A stretch of 64,000 bases of DNA. Source: UBA1858 sp045106935 (lineage in GTDB: Bacteria > Pseudomonadota > Gammaproteobacteria > UBA4575). Shown here in pieces: positions 34,878-44,152 of the stretch. The stretch spans positions 1 to 64,000 of the forward strand of contig JBGCFN010000024.1 of the NCBI GenBank assembly GCA_045106935.1, read 5' to 3'. Each line of letters begins with the position of its first letter. Position 1 is the first letter of the stretch. A model generated the notes under the pieces. That model ran no database searches, was not told where the DNA came from, and saw only the letters and a list, made by a program, of their open reading frames with translations. Position numbers and translations under genes: made by a program.

Positions 34878-35489
34878 ATGTCTCTAGGTACCTTATATAT
34901 CGTGTCAGCGCCTTCGGGTGCCGGAAAAACAAGTTTGCTTAAGGCGGTTCGGTCACAATTAGTGGATTTGAAAGTCGCCATTTCTCACACCACAAGAGAC
35001 CCGCGCCCAGGTGAGGTGAACGGTGACCATTATCATTTCGTTTCCGAGAAAGAATTTCATAAAATGGAAGAAAGCGGTGACTTTCTAGAATTTGCCGAAG
35101 TGTTTGGCAATTTTTATGGAACTTCCAAAAAATCAGTCAATTTTCATTTAGACAAAGGAGATGATGTCGTATTGGAGATTGATTGGCAGGGCGCCCAACA
35201 AGTACGAAATATATACCCACAAGCAGTCTCCATATTTATTTTGCCCCCATCAATTCAAGCATTAGAAAATCGCTTACTTAACCGAGGCCAGGATTCAGAA
35301 GAAATTATCCAAAAGCGCATGGCGCAAGCCCAGAGTGAAATTAGCCACTATGATGAATATCAATACCTGATTATTAATGATGAATTGGACGAAGCCATTC
35401 AGATGTTAACTACAGTATTTAGTCAGCCAGAGAAGTACTCCTCACCGAGCCAAAACAAGCTGAAACAATTACTTTCTGAAATGAATTAA
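34878..35489 (+). CDS. gmk: Guanylate kinase
   Basis: Converts GMP to GDP in the cytosol, 203 residues. The P-loop is SAPSGAGKTSL near residue 12, the GMP-binding part is SHTTRDPRPGEVNGDHYHFV, and DVVLEIDWQGAQQVR is typical of the core. It starts the gmk-rpoZ-spoT-ridA-recG run and feeds the GDP/GTP pool from which SpoT makes (p)ppGpp. Confidence 0.96.
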   Translation: MSLGTLYIVSAPSGAGKTSLLKAVRSQLVDLKVAISHTTRDPRPGEVNGDHYHFVSEKEFHKMEESGDFLEFAEVFGNFYGTSKKSVNFHLDKGDDVVLEIDWQGAQQVRNIYPQAVSIFILPPSIQALENRLLNRGQDSEEIIQKRMAQAQSEISHYDEYQYLIINDELDEAIQMLTTVFSQPEKYSSPSQNKLKQLLSEMN

Positions 35490-35571
35490 AGTTGGGTTAC
35501 ATGAGTAGTTTATAAGTACAAAATCGACTACACTTTAAACATTGGAAAAACTTATATAACAGGAGACAAGC

Positions 35572-35943
35572 GTGGCACGCGTAACCGTAGAAGATTGCTT
35601 AGAGAAAATTGATAATCGTTTCAAACTAATTATGGTCGCAAGTAAGCGAGCAAGACAAATTGCGATGGGTACAGAACCTTTAGTGGAATGGGAAAACGAT
35701 AAGCCAACGGTTGTGGCACTACGTGAAATAGCTGACGAGTTAATTACTGAAGAATCTCTAAAAGAAACACCTATGAGTAGCTCAGAAGAATTACTTTCTG
35801 AAGAGATAGGTGAAGTGGATGCATTGGCCGCTGCACTGCATGCAGAAATTGGTATGGAATTAAGTCAAATGCAACCTGAAAATTCTGAAGAAAACCCACA
35901 ACCTGAAACACCTGCGGTTGATAGCTCTGAGCAGGGTCTTTAA
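35572..35943 (+). CDS. rpoZ: RNA polymerase omega subunit, GTG start
   Basis: Omega helps assemble RNA polymerase by holding beta-prime and, in Proteobacteria, forms part of a ppGpp site. The N-terminal ARVTVEDCLEKIDNRFKLIM and ASKRARQIAMG are diagnostic. The start is GTG 35572 with AGGAG upstream. At 123 residues it is about 30 longer than E. coli omega owing to an acidic Glu/Ser/Pro-rich tail. It lies between gmk and spoT, the conserved place. Confidence 0.95.
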   Translation: MARVTVEDCLEKIDNRFKLIMVASKRARQIAMGTEPLVEWENDKPTVVALREIADELITEESLKETPMSSSEELLSEEIGEVDALAAALHAEIGMELSQMQPENSEENPQPETPAVDSSEQGL

Positions 35944-35965
35944 CACCCAGTTGGTTTAGCTTTAT

Positions 35966-38149
35966 ATGGCGTCGGCGGCTACTCCAAATTCATCATCTTC
36001 ATTAAACGCAGTCGGCCCAACGCGGTTCTTAATTAGTGAGCTATGTGAATTACTAGATTCCTATTTAGAGCCCGCTCAAGTCAAATTTGTTTATAACGCA
36101 TACCTGTTTAGCGCTGAAGCCCACGAAGGGCAAAAGCGCTTAACAGGTGAGCCGTATATATATCACCCCTTAGCTGTCGCAAAAATCATGGCGGAAATGC
36201 GCCTTGATTATCAAAGTATCACTGCCGCCATTCTGCATGACGTTATTGAAGATACGCCCACCGCAAAAGAACAAATTAAAGAACAGTTTGGAGAAGATGT
36301 CGCTGAGCTTGTTGACGGGGTTAGTAAGCTTACTCACTTAACATTTTCATCGCGCGCAGAAGCTCAAGCAGAAAACTTCCGAAAAATGATGCTGGCGATG
36401 GTGCGGGATATCCGCATTATCATTGTGAAACTCGCAGATCGACTGCATAACTTGCGCACAATAGGTGTTATGCGCAGCGAGAAAAAAAGGCGAATTGCGA
36501 AAGAAACATTAGACATCTATGTGCCAATTGCGCAACGTTTAGGAATGCACACAATACGTGTTGAGCTTGAACATTTAGCATTTCAAGCGATGTACCCTAT
36601 GCGCTATGGCGCGTTAGAGAATGCAGTCAAGAAAAGTCAGAAAAATCGAAAACAAATCATGCGTGAAGTTGAAACGTCAATTTGTACGCAATTAGAAAAT
36701 GCCAATATAGAAAGTAGAATTTTTGGAAGAGAAAAAAATCTTTATAGCATCTATAAGAAAATGCGCACAAAGAGTATTTCATTTTCTGAAGTGTATGATG
36801 TGTATGCCATACGTTTGTTAGTCAAAGATATCGATACTTGCTATCGCACAATGGGGGTTGTACATAATTTATATAAGCCGGTCCCCGGAAAATTCAAAGA
36901 TTACATTGCCATTCCTAAAAAGAATGGGTACCAATCATTACATACAATCTTGTTTGGCCCCAAAGGTGTAGTGATTGAAATACAGATAAGAACAGAAGAA
37001 ATGGATGTCATTGCAGAAGCTGGAGTTGCTGCACATTGGATATATAAAACACAAGATGAGACAGCGAATACGTTGACATCACCAGCCAGTGCGCGAAAGT
37101 GGGTGGCTGAAATTATGGAGATACAACAGAATACTGGTAACTCCTTAGAATTTTTGGAAAGCGTTAAAGTCGATTTGTTCCCTGATGAGATTTACGTATT
37201 TACACCGGCGGGGGATATTATAGTATTGCCGCGAGGTAGCTCTGCAGTTGATTTCGCCTATGCAGTCCATTCTGACCTGGGTAATACATGTGTAGCTGCA
37301 AAAGTAGATAGAAGAATATCGCCTTTGAGTATTGAATTAGAAAATGGACAAACCGTTGAAGTGATATCCACGCCAACGGCGCGACCCAAAACAAGTTGGC
37401 TAAATTTTGTTGCTACAAATAAAGCACGCGTCAATATTCGCCATTACCTTAAGAATTTACAAAGAGAAGAGGCAATTAAGCTTGGTGAACGATTGTTTAA
37501 AAAATCATTCTCTGCCTATGATCGATCATTTGAACAAGTTAAGAAAAAAGATATTTCCAGTTTGCTAGAAAGTACTAACTTGGCATCTATTGAAGATTTA
37601 TATGCTGAGATTGGCTTGGGTGAGCGGGTTGCAGAATTGATGATACAAAGCTTATTGGGCATAGAAGCAGTTAAGCCTAAGCAGAAAAAGAAAACCAGCA
37701 AGAAAACGCCATTGGCGATACGAGGCACTGAAGGCGTGGTGGTAAATTTTGGAAAATGCTGCAGTCCGATTCCTGGGGATCAAATCATTGGCATAATGAC
37801 TTCTGGAAAAGGCTTGGTGATACACAGAGAGCGTTGTCGTAATATTGATCGAAAGAATGCGTTCAAAGATAAATGGGTCACTGTGTCGTGGGCAGAAGAT
37901 CATGAACAAGACTTTGTTGCTGCAGTACGTGTAGAAACGATAAACCAGCGTGGTGTATTGGCAACACTTGCTGCAAGAATTGCGTCAGCGGGATCAAATA
38001 TTGATGACATTGTCTTTGAAGATAAAGATGACAAGAGTACAACCATCACCTTTGCTATTGGTGTGCGTGATCGAAAGCAACTCGCGAGCATTATTCGTAC
38101 ACTTCGTAGTAATCCCAATGTGCTCAAAGCCTCACGCATGCGCGGATAA
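35966..38149 (+). CDS. spoT: Bifunctional (p)ppGpp synthetase/hydrolase SpoT
   Basis: 727 residues in the order HD hydrolase, synthetase, TGS, helical, ACT. The HD site is seen in AAILHDVIEDT with the later KLADRLHNLRT. The synthetase segment is KFKDYIAIPKKNGYQSLHT. The TGS domain is near residue 400 (DEIYVFTPAGDIIVLPRGSS), a CCSPIPGD zinc-finger-like segment follows, and the C-terminal ACT domain ends the protein. The intact HD residues argue that it hydrolyses ppGpp; weak synthesis is likely. It begins 22 bases after rpoZ. Confidence 0.96.
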   Translation: MASAATPNSSSSLNAVGPTRFLISELCELLDSYLEPAQVKFVYNAYLFSAEAHEGQKRLTGEPYIYHPLAVAKIMAEMRLDYQSITAAILHDVIEDTPTAKEQIKEQFGEDVAELVDGVSKLTHLTFSSRAEAQAENFRKMMLAMVRDIRIIIVKLADRLHNLRTIGVMRSEKKRRIAKETLDIYVPIAQRLGMHTIRVELEHLAFQAMYPMRYGALENAVKKSQKNRKQIMREVETSICTQLENANIESRIFGREKNLYSIYKKMRTKSISFSEVYDVYAIRLLVKDIDTCYRTMGVVHNLYKPVPGKFKDYIAIPKKNGYQSLHTILFGPKGVVIEIQIRTEEMDVIAEAGVAAHWIYKTQDETANTLTSPASARKWVAEIMEIQQNTGNSLEFLESVKVDLFPDEIYVFTPAGDIIVLPRGSSAVDFAYAVHSDLGNTCVAAKVDRRISPLSIELENGQTVEVISTPTARPKTSWLNFVATNKARVNIRHYLKNLQREEAIKLGERLFKKSFSAYDRSFEQVKKKDISSLLESTNLASIEDLYAEIGLGERVAELMIQSLLGIEAVKPKQKKKTSKKTPLAIRGTEGVVVNFGKCCSPIPGDQIIGIMTSGKGLVIHRERCRNIDRKNAFKDKWVTVSWAEDHEQDFVAAVRVETINQRGVLATLAARIASAGSNIDDIVFEDKDDKSTTITFAIGVRDRKQLASIIRTLRSNPNVLKASRMRG

Positions 38150-38183
38150 GAATTAGTTTTTACATTTAATTAAGGAGAACACT

Positions 38184-38564
38184 ATGACTAAAACGATCGT
38201 AGCGACAGATCGTGCACCACAAGCCATTGGCACTTACTCGCAAGCAGTCAAAGTTGGGACGACAGTTTATATGTCGGGACAAATCCCACTAGATCCAGGC
38301 ACAATGGAATTAGTAGAAGGTGGTATAGAAGATCAAATTAAACGCGTATTTGATAACCTTTTAGCGGTCGCAGAGGCTGCCGGCGGGTCTTTTGAAAATG
38401 TCGTTAAATTAAATATATTCTTAACAGACTTGTCATGTTTTCCTACAGTGAATGAAATTATGTCAACTTACTTCAAGCAGCCATACCCTGCACGCGCCGC
38501 GATTGGTGTAGCAACATTGCCTAAAGGTGCGCAGGTAGAAATGGATGCTGTATTAGAGCTGTAA
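38184..38564 (+). CDS. ridA: RidA family enamine/imine deaminase
   Basis: A 126-residue member of the YjgF/RidA family that hydrolyses reactive 2-aminoacrylate to pyruvate, protecting PLP enzymes. Family marks are AIGTYSQAVKVG at residues 16-27, YMSGQIPLDP, and the substrate arginine in YPARAAIGVATLPKGAQVEMDAV. It has a strong AAGGAGA Shine-Dalgarno. It sits between spoT and recG, as in Pseudomonas. Confidence 0.95.
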   Translation: MTKTIVATDRAPQAIGTYSQAVKVGTTVYMSGQIPLDPGTMELVEGGIEDQIKRVFDNLLAVAEAAGGSFENVVKLNIFLTDLSCFPTVNEIMSTYFKQPYPARAAIGVATLPKGAQVEMDAVLEL

Positions 38565-38663
38565 TCTTATAAAATTAAAGACTGTCAATCTGATGTATGA
38601 CGACAGTAAGCGCTGTCTAAAATTTTACTGCGATGACGATACATATTCTATTAATTCGTTTTC

Positions 38664-40733
38664 ATGAGTAACCTTGAAGATTTACCCAGTATCACGCCTA
38701 AAGCGATTGAAAATTTAGCAAAGCTGAATATTGCGAGCATATTTGATTTGCTGTTTCATTTGCCACTGCGATATAACGATCGAACGGTAATTACAAATAT
38801 TTCAGACATCACTTGCAACAATGAATTACAAGTGATCGGGCAGGTATATAACGCCAAGGTAGTTTTTGGACGTCGCCGCATGATGACGGCCACTTTGCTT
38901 GATGAGACAGGAGAGATCACTTTACGTTTTTTTCATTTTAGTAATAGCCAGTTAAAAGGGCTGTCTGATGGTAAGCGTGTATTGTGTTTTGGGGAGCCAC
39001 GACGATCTGGTAAAAGAATCGAAATGATCCATCCGCAATATCGTGTATTACAAGCACATGAAACTGTCACACTTTCCGATCGTCTTGAGCCTGTATACCC
39101 AACAACAAAAGGATTACAGCAAAAGCGCATACAGTCATTAGTAGACAAAGCACTTAAATGGGCAGAGGAACAAAAAACTGTATTTGAGGATGTGCTAGAA
39201 GACATGCCAGGTATGTTTGGTGAAAGCATCCCTATGTTAGACATGTTAAAAGAAATTCATAAACCTCATGCAAATATAGATAAGCAAGCACTATTTGATC
39301 GGCAGCATCCCTCACAAAAACGCTTAGTGTTTGATGAATTGCTGGCACACCACCTAAGTATTATGAAATTGCGTATCCGTAGTAATCGGCGCAAAAGCTA
39401 TCAATTAACATCAAATGGGTCTTTGGTTGATCCATTTATGCAAAACTTACCGTTTAAACTCACTAACGCACAAGCGCATGTATTAAAAGATATTAAAAAA
39501 GATATGAGTGCACCACATCCGATGATGAGGTTAGTACAAGGCGATGTAGGCAGTGGTAAAACCGTGGTTGCCTTGGTGGCATGTTTATATGCTGTCGAAA
39601 ATAATTTTCAAGCGGCCGTTATGGCACCAACAGAATTATTGGCTGAACAACATTTTCGTTACTTTAGCCATCAACTTTTGCCACTAGGTATTCAAGTTGC
39701 CTGGTTGGCATCGGGAATGCCTGTTAAAAAGAAAAGAGAAATGCTGGAATTAATTTCCTCAGGTACTGCCTCTGTAGTGATAGGAACGCATGCTTTATTC
39801 CAAGAAGGTGTAGAATTTAAAAATTTAGCAGTCAGTATTACAGATGAGCAACACCGCTTTGGAGTGCAGCAGCGCTTACAGCTAACCCAAAAAGGATCAG
39901 AAGATACTGTTTATCCTCATCAACTAACTATGACGGCGACGCCTATTCCGCGCACCTTAGCGATGAGTATGTATGCGCACCTAGATTACTCAGTGATTGA
40001 TGAGCTGCCTCCAGGTAGAAAGCCAATCACAACAGTGGCTATTGCTGATTCCCGACGGGATGAGATTATTGAACGCATACGCGAGAACTGCCAGCAAGGC
40101 GCACAAGTGTATTGGGTTTGCAGTTTGATAGAAGAATCAGATGCCCTGCAAAGTCAGGCAGCGACAGATACACATGAATATCTTCAAACACAGTTGACAG
40201 GTTTTAATATAGGTTTATTACATGGAAGATTAAAGTCGGCAGAAAAAGATGCCGTTATGCAGGATTTTATAAACCAAAAAATTAATGTGTTAGTGGCGAC
40301 AACTGTGATCGAAGTGGGAGTAGATGTGCCTAATGCCAGCCTAATGATTATCGAGAATGCCGAACGGTTTGGATTAGCCCAGTTACACCAGCTACGCGGA
40401 CGAGTTGGGCGAGGGGAAAAACAAAGTAGCTGTGTATTGTTATATAAAGCACCTTTGGGTGATGTGGCTAAAAAGCGCTTGGAAGCACTGCGAGAAACAA
40501 CGGATGGATTCGAATTGGCACGCATTGATTTAGAAATACGCGGCCCTGGCGAAGTGTTAGGGACAAAACAATCGGGTGACATGCAAATGCGCATTGCTAA
40601 TTTGAGTAAAGATCTTGCGTTGCTGCCCGAAGTACAAAAAGCTGCGCATTGGTTATTAGAGAATCACCCAGAGCGCGTGGAGACCATACTCAGACGATGG
40701 TTAGGTAATGCAGTGGAGTATGCGAATGCTTAA
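38664..40733 (+). CDS. recG: ATP-dependent DNA helicase RecG
   Basis: A superfamily 2 helicase of 689 residues that regresses stalled replication forks and processes D-loops and R-loops. The N-terminal OB-fold wedge domain covers about residues 1-150. Helicase motif I is QGDVGSGKTVVALVA (near 290), motif II is DEQHRFGVQQR, and later motifs are TMTATPIPRTLA and LRGRVGRG. The C-terminal part includes the fork-specific ARIDLEIRGPGEVLGTKQSG. It converges with the small membrane gene at 40744 with ten bases between. Confidence 0.96.
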   Translation: MSNLEDLPSITPKAIENLAKLNIASIFDLLFHLPLRYNDRTVITNISDITCNNELQVIGQVYNAKVVFGRRRMMTATLLDETGEITLRFFHFSNSQLKGLSDGKRVLCFGEPRRSGKRIEMIHPQYRVLQAHETVTLSDRLEPVYPTTKGLQQKRIQSLVDKALKWAEEQKTVFEDVLEDMPGMFGESIPMLDMLKEIHKPHANIDKQALFDRQHPSQKRLVFDELLAHHLSIMKLRIRSNRRKSYQLTSNGSLVDPFMQNLPFKLTNAQAHVLKDIKKDMSAPHPMMRLVQGDVGSGKTVVALVACLYAVENNFQAAVMAPTELLAEQHFRYFSHQLLPLGIQVAWLASGMPVKKKREMLELISSGTASVVIGTHALFQEGVEFKNLAVSITDEQHRFGVQQRLQLTQKGSEDTVYPHQLTMTATPIPRTLAMSMYAHLDYSVIDELPPGRKPITTVAIADSRRDEIIERIRENCQQGAQVYWVCSLIEESDALQSQAATDTHEYLQTQLTGFNIGLLHGRLKSAEKDAVMQDFINQKINVLVATTVIEVGVDVPNASLMIIENAERFGLAQLHQLRGRVGRGEKQSSCVLLYKAPLGDVAKKRLEALRETTDGFELARIDLEIRGPGEVLGTKQSGDMQMRIANLSKDLALLPEVQKAAHWLLENHPERVETILRRWLGNAVEYANA

Positions 40734-40743
40734 AGCGTTGGCT

Positions 40744-41031
40744 TTAGCCTGACATCGTACCAATGACCATCACACCCACTAGCTTGGCGATTAAAAATAA
40801 GCCTAGAAGTAATCCTATTTTACTGAAAATGCCTGAATTGGGCTTAAAGGCTTGCATTAGGCTAAGTAGTGTCCCAAACACTGCTAATACCAGCGCGCCC
40901 CAGTAGAGCATGCCAAAGCAGGTGGATTCACACATGCGGCCATCAAATGGGCCACTTAATAGACTATAGACCAGCGCAATTGTGACGCCCCAGCCAAGTA
41001 AAACCAATGTGTTTGCAGTTACAGTATTCAT
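40744..41031 (-). CDS. Small membrane protein of unknown function, three predicted helices
   Basis: 95 residues with hydrophobic segments at about 7-27, 40-62 and 70-92. The loop between the first two holds two cysteines and a charged patch (GPFDGRMCESTCFGML). There is no signal peptide. It starts six bases after the BASS transporter stop on the same strand, so the two are probably one transcript. I do not recognise the family. Confidence 0.6.
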   Translation of the reverse strand: MNTVTANTLVLLGWGVTIALVYSLLSGPFDGRMCESTCFGMLYWGALVLAVFGTLLSLMQAFKPNSGIFSKIGLLLGLFLIAKLVGVMVIGTMSG

Positions 41032-41037
41032 AAGTAT

Positions 41038-41949
41038 CTATTCTTTATGGTAATTTTTTGCCCAATAGCTCGCAAGTAGTGACCCGGTGACATTATGGAT
41101 AATAGAAAATATTGCCCCAGGTAAAGCAGTTGTCGCACCAAAGAATTTTACTGCGAGAGCCACAGCCAGTCCAGAGTTTTGCATACCCACTTCAATTGCA
41201 ATGGTTTTACTGAGAAGTCGATTACGCGTAAAGAGTAAGGTCGTGAAATAACCTAGCACTAGACCAATGACATTATGTGCAAGTACCAGACACACGAGGA
41301 TTGGGCTCACACTTAATAAGTTGTATTTATTTAAGGCAACAATGATGGCAATAATTAAACAGATCAAGACAATAGAAATATCAGCGCCAAAACGTTGAAT
41401 TGGTAACACAATCATACGAATAGTGTGATTGAGAAAAACACCCAAACTCACTGGTAATACAACAATGTAAAAAATACTCTTCATCATATTGAGCATATCG
41501 ATATCAACGGTATGGCTGAGATAAGCGTAGGCGAGCAATGGAGTGGCAACGACGGCAAGACAAGTACTAATGGCAGTCAGTGTAATGGAGAGCGCTACAT
41601 CGGCTTTGCTGATATAACAAATCACATTTGAGGCAGTCCCACCCGGTACACTGCCAACTAATATCATTCCTGCAGTGAGTGCCGCCGATAACCCAGCCAG
41701 GTGACTTAACTGCCATGCAATCAATGGCATGAAGCCAAACTGTAATAATAAGCCTAGGAGTAATATCGGATAACGTTGGAGGGCACGCTTAAAATCATCT
41801 AATGTTAATGAAGCACCCATGCAAAACATGACCGCGCCAAGAAGATAGACAATTAATGATTTCTGTTCTGCAAACCCTTGTGGCCAGAGGTAAGCAATAA
41901 AACATGCGGCAATAGCGAACAATGGGAAATAGCGTTGAAGTAAAGACAT
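41038..41949 (-). CDS. BASS-family (bile acid:sodium symporter-like) transporter
   Basis: 303 residues and about ten hydrophobic segments, the size of bacterial BASS proteins, which import organic anions with sodium. Family segments are GAVMFCMGASLTLDDFKRAL, GFMPLIAWQL, GMILVGSVPGGTASNVICY (first crossover region) and AIEVGMQNSGLAVALAVKFF (second crossover). The substrate cannot be told; pyruvate, pantoate, sulfonates and bile acids are all known for relatives. The Mrp operon three kilobases away could help maintain the sodium gradient it needs. Confidence 0.88.
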   Translation of the reverse strand: MSLLQRYFPLFAIAACFIAYLWPQGFAEQKSLIVYLLGAVMFCMGASLTLDDFKRALQRYPILLLGLLLQFGFMPLIAWQLSHLAGLSAALTAGMILVGSVPGGTASNVICYISKADVALSITLTAISTCLAVVATPLLAYAYLSHTVDIDMLNMMKSIFYIVVLPVSLGVFLNHTIRMIVLPIQRFGADISIVLICLIIAIIVALNKYNLLSVSPILVCLVLAHNVIGLVLGYFTTLLFTRNRLLSKTIAIEVGMQNSGLAVALAVKFFGATTALPGAIFSIIHNVTGSLLASYWAKNYHKE

Positions 41950-42016
41950 AGGTGTAGCTTGTATAACTAAAAGCTAAGTAAATGAACTGCGTATATGTCG
42001 TGAAGTGGTGACACTG

Positions 42017-42352
42017 CTATAAATCAGCATAGATAACACCATCATCAATTTTTATGTTGACCTTCTTTAAGGACTGACCGACACAAGGACCATATATACA
42101 TTCACCATTGTCTATTTCAAACAGCGCACCATGATTTACACATTCAATATAGTCTTTCTCTTGAGTTAAAAATATATCCTCTAACCAATTTAATGGTGCA
42201 GAATTATGTGGGCAACTATTTTCATATGCGACAGTATTATCATAATTCCGTACAATAAAAATATTACGCTCAGGTGAGAACTCTGATATAACGAATTCTC
42301 GTGAATCAACTTCATTTAATTCATTGAAGTCACAAAGTTTAATAAAAGGCAT
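42017..42352 (-). CDS. Rieske [2Fe-2S] ferredoxin-like protein
   Basis: A soluble 111-residue Rieske protein. The cluster ligands are visible: Cys47 and His49 (SCPHNSAPLNW), Cys71 and His74 (ECVNHGALFEI), followed by GPCVGQSLKKV, the usual third loop. It resembles the small ferredoxins of oxygenases and NirD-like proteins. No oxygenase partner is in the window. Its ATG faces the TTG of the SnoaL-like gene with only five bases between, so promoters must lie inside the opposite genes. Confidence 0.88.
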   Translation of the reverse strand: MPFIKLCDFNELNEVDSREFVISEFSPERNIFIVRNYDNTVAYENSCPHNSAPLNWLEDIFLTQEKDYIECVNHGALFEIDNGECIYGPCVGQSLKKVNIKIDDGVIYADL

Positions 42353-42357
42353 ATCGT

Positions 42358-42780
42358 TTGAAAGATTTAGATATTAATTTTACTGATTCGCTGCAAGTAG
42401 AAGAATCATTTTACCAAGCATTCCGAACTCGCAATATCGAATTAATGAAAGATGTCTGGGATAAAACAGATGAGGTTATCTGTATTCATCCTGGATCACC
42501 TAGAATTTATAGCTTTGATTTAATTATAGCAAGCTGGGAGCAAATATTTCAGGCGCAGTCAGGAACAATGATAGATATCACTGACCCGGTGTATAAATTT
42601 CAAAATGATGTCTCGATTCATTATGTCAAAGAATCATTATCTCTCAACAATGAAGCCATTACGACGGTCTATGCAACCAATATTTACCAACAGACAGATG
42701 CGGGATGGAAAATGATAGCTCATCATGCGAGCCCCGCTTTTTCGGCGACAGAAGAAAAAATCAACCCAAGTCTGCATTAA
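42358..42780 (+). CDS. SnoaL-like (NTF2-fold) protein
   Basis: 140 residues with the NTF2-fold layout: an N-terminal helix (QVEESFYQAFRTRNIELMKDVWD), the VICIHPGSPRIYSFDLIIASWEQIF segment in which the helices give way to the sheet, and the final strand pair GWKMIAHHASP. It resembles DUF4440/SnoaL proteins of unknown ligand. I use the TTG at 42358, with AAAAGG about eight bases upstream, because the first in-frame ATG is 29 codons in and would remove the first helix. The divergent Rieske gene is the obvious partner to test. Confidence 0.78.
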   Translation: MKDLDINFTDSLQVEESFYQAFRTRNIELMKDVWDKTDEVICIHPGSPRIYSFDLIIASWEQIFQAQSGTMIDITDPVYKFQNDVSIHYVKESLSLNNEAITTVYATNIYQQTDAGWKMIAHHASPAFSATEEKINPSLH

Positions 42781-42861
42781 ATATCAATGTAAGAATATTA
42801 CTATCCAAACTGTGCCATTGTTTATGGTCATAAATGAATGATGTTGGTTGATTTGGTAAAT

Positions 42862-43077
42862 TCACTTGGACTTCTTCTTAGCTATGAGTTCTTCGTTATA
42901 TTGTTTTTCCATTCCTTTGCCAATTGAAATAATTCCCTTTTCCAGTGCCTGTAAAAAATCATACACAGTAGATTTTCGATTAGAGATATTTATTCTATTA
43001 TATGGTGATCTCGTGCTGAATTGATGTGTATATTCACATTTATACTTTAGTTCTTGTTTTGTTATGTTTCTTAACAT
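42862..43077 (-). CDS. Small AT-rich gene, unknown product
   Basis: 71 residues, basic and soluble (predicted), ending in KKKSK. The ATG at 43077 has GAGG seven bases upstream, which supports it. No motif is recognised. Codon use is more AT-rich than in the surrounding housekeeping genes. It is on the same strand as the next small gene. Confidence 0.45.
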   Translation of the reverse strand: MLRNITKQELKYKCEYTHQFSTRSPYNRINISNRKSTVYDFLQALEKGIISIGKGMEKQYNEELIAKKKSK

Positions 43078-43158
43078 GGTTGGCCTCGATGACGTTTCCA
43101 GAATTTAGTGGGTAAGGTAATAGCAGTGCATCAATCTAATGCTTTTTAGGGAAGCCAA

Positions 43159-43350
43159 TTAAATGGCAATACCAAGCTTTAATATGGGAATGAGATTTTT
43201 ATTTTCATCATAGATTTTAATTCTATTTTGGCTGATTAGTTCATTGATGTTGGTTGCAGATATAGAGAAAAATTCCTCTACTGAAATCTCTGTCCAATAA
43301 TCATTATTATTTTCATCTTCTAACTTTAGTTCAATTTTTTTGGCTAACAT
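43159..43350 (-). CDS. Small acidic protein, unknown
   Basis: 63 residues from ATG 43350, which has AGAGGA about nine bases upstream. The frame continues to 43398 but that start has no ribosome site. The sequence (MLAKKIELKLEDENNNDYWT..., ILKLGIAI at the end) alternates charged and hydrophobic residues like a small alpha/beta fold. No family is recognised. With the neighbouring 71-residue gene it forms a small AT-rich pocket. Confidence 0.45.
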   Translation of the reverse strand: MLAKKIELKLEDENNNDYWTEISVEEFFSISATNINELISQNRIKIYDENKNLIPILKLGIAI

Positions 43351-43632
43351 AATGATGCTTCCTCTATATGGATTGCCACTAATGAAGGTTATCGGCAAAT
43401 TGGAGGAAAAAAATTGTTAACAAATGTAAACTCAAAAATAACTACTGATAATTAATTAGTTAAGATATAAATGAAGATAATATTAGTAGGTTAATTTATG
43501 TAAGCATAGTCATAGAGGTAAATGTCTGTTATTGATGCGATTTTGAACATAACATCTAGTGTTGATTACATGTGACTAGTTCCGACCCAAAGCGCACAAT
43601 AGAGCTACCACTTAGAATCAAGGATCAAAATT
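43351..43632. other. AT-rich spacer before the DUF2721 gene
   Basis: About 280 bases, strongly AT-rich in the left half. No gene, tRNA or convincing hairpin was found. It must contain the promoters of the small leftward gene and the rightward DUF2721 gene. Confidence 0.5.
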
Positions 43633-44100
43633 ATGGATAGTGTACCCATTCACGAGATTGGCCAGGTTATACAATTAGCGGTTGCCCCCGTATTTATGCT
43701 AACTGGCATTGCGGGGTTTTTGTCAGTGCTGTCTCATCGTCTAAGTCGTGTTGTCGACCGCACCCGTATCGTCGATCGATTTTTACACGAGGTGAAATCC
43801 AAAGAACATAAGAGAGCGCTTTGTAGGGAAGCTAAATCTTTGAAAAGACGAACTCGAATTACTAACTGGGCAATTAGGCTTTCAGTTGGTAGCGCTCTCA
43901 TCATCTGTATCGTTGTAATGTGTTTATTTATAGGTGATTTTGCCTTATTTAAGTTGGGCGCAATAATTGCCTATTTATTCATTGCTTCAATGTTATTAAT
44001 AATTTTATCTTTAATATTACTTATACTGGAAGTAACAATTCACACGCAAAATATGCAAAACAATATTGAGCATCTTCTTGTGAAATCTGATTCAGCGTAA
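43633..44100 (+). CDS. DUF2721 family membrane protein
   Basis: 155 residues. A first membrane segment (about 10-33) is followed by a basic cytoplasmic loop SHRLSRVVDRTRIVDRF...KRRTRITNWAI and two more hydrophobic segments (80-135). This arrangement, with the RxxRVVDRTR pattern after the first helix, matches DUF2721. Its function is unknown. It stands alone, converging with the Mrp operon, 52 bases away. Confidence 0.82.
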   Translation: MDSVPIHEIGQVIQLAVAPVFMLTGIAGFLSVLSHRLSRVVDRTRIVDRFLHEVKSKEHKRALCREAKSLKRRTRITNWAIRLSVGSALIICIVVMCLFIGDFALFKLGAIIAYLFIASMLLIILSLILLILEVTIHTQNMQNNIEHLLVKSDSA

Positions 44101-44152
44101 AAATATAGAGTGACCGCTTTTGATTTGGAAGCTGGCGAAATTAAATTCGCTA

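Noticed and set aside
40732..40752. TAAAGC/GCTTTA hairpin between recG and the small membrane gene
   Set aside because: The stem is six bases, lies partly in coding sequence and lacks a T run, so it is not a convincing terminator.
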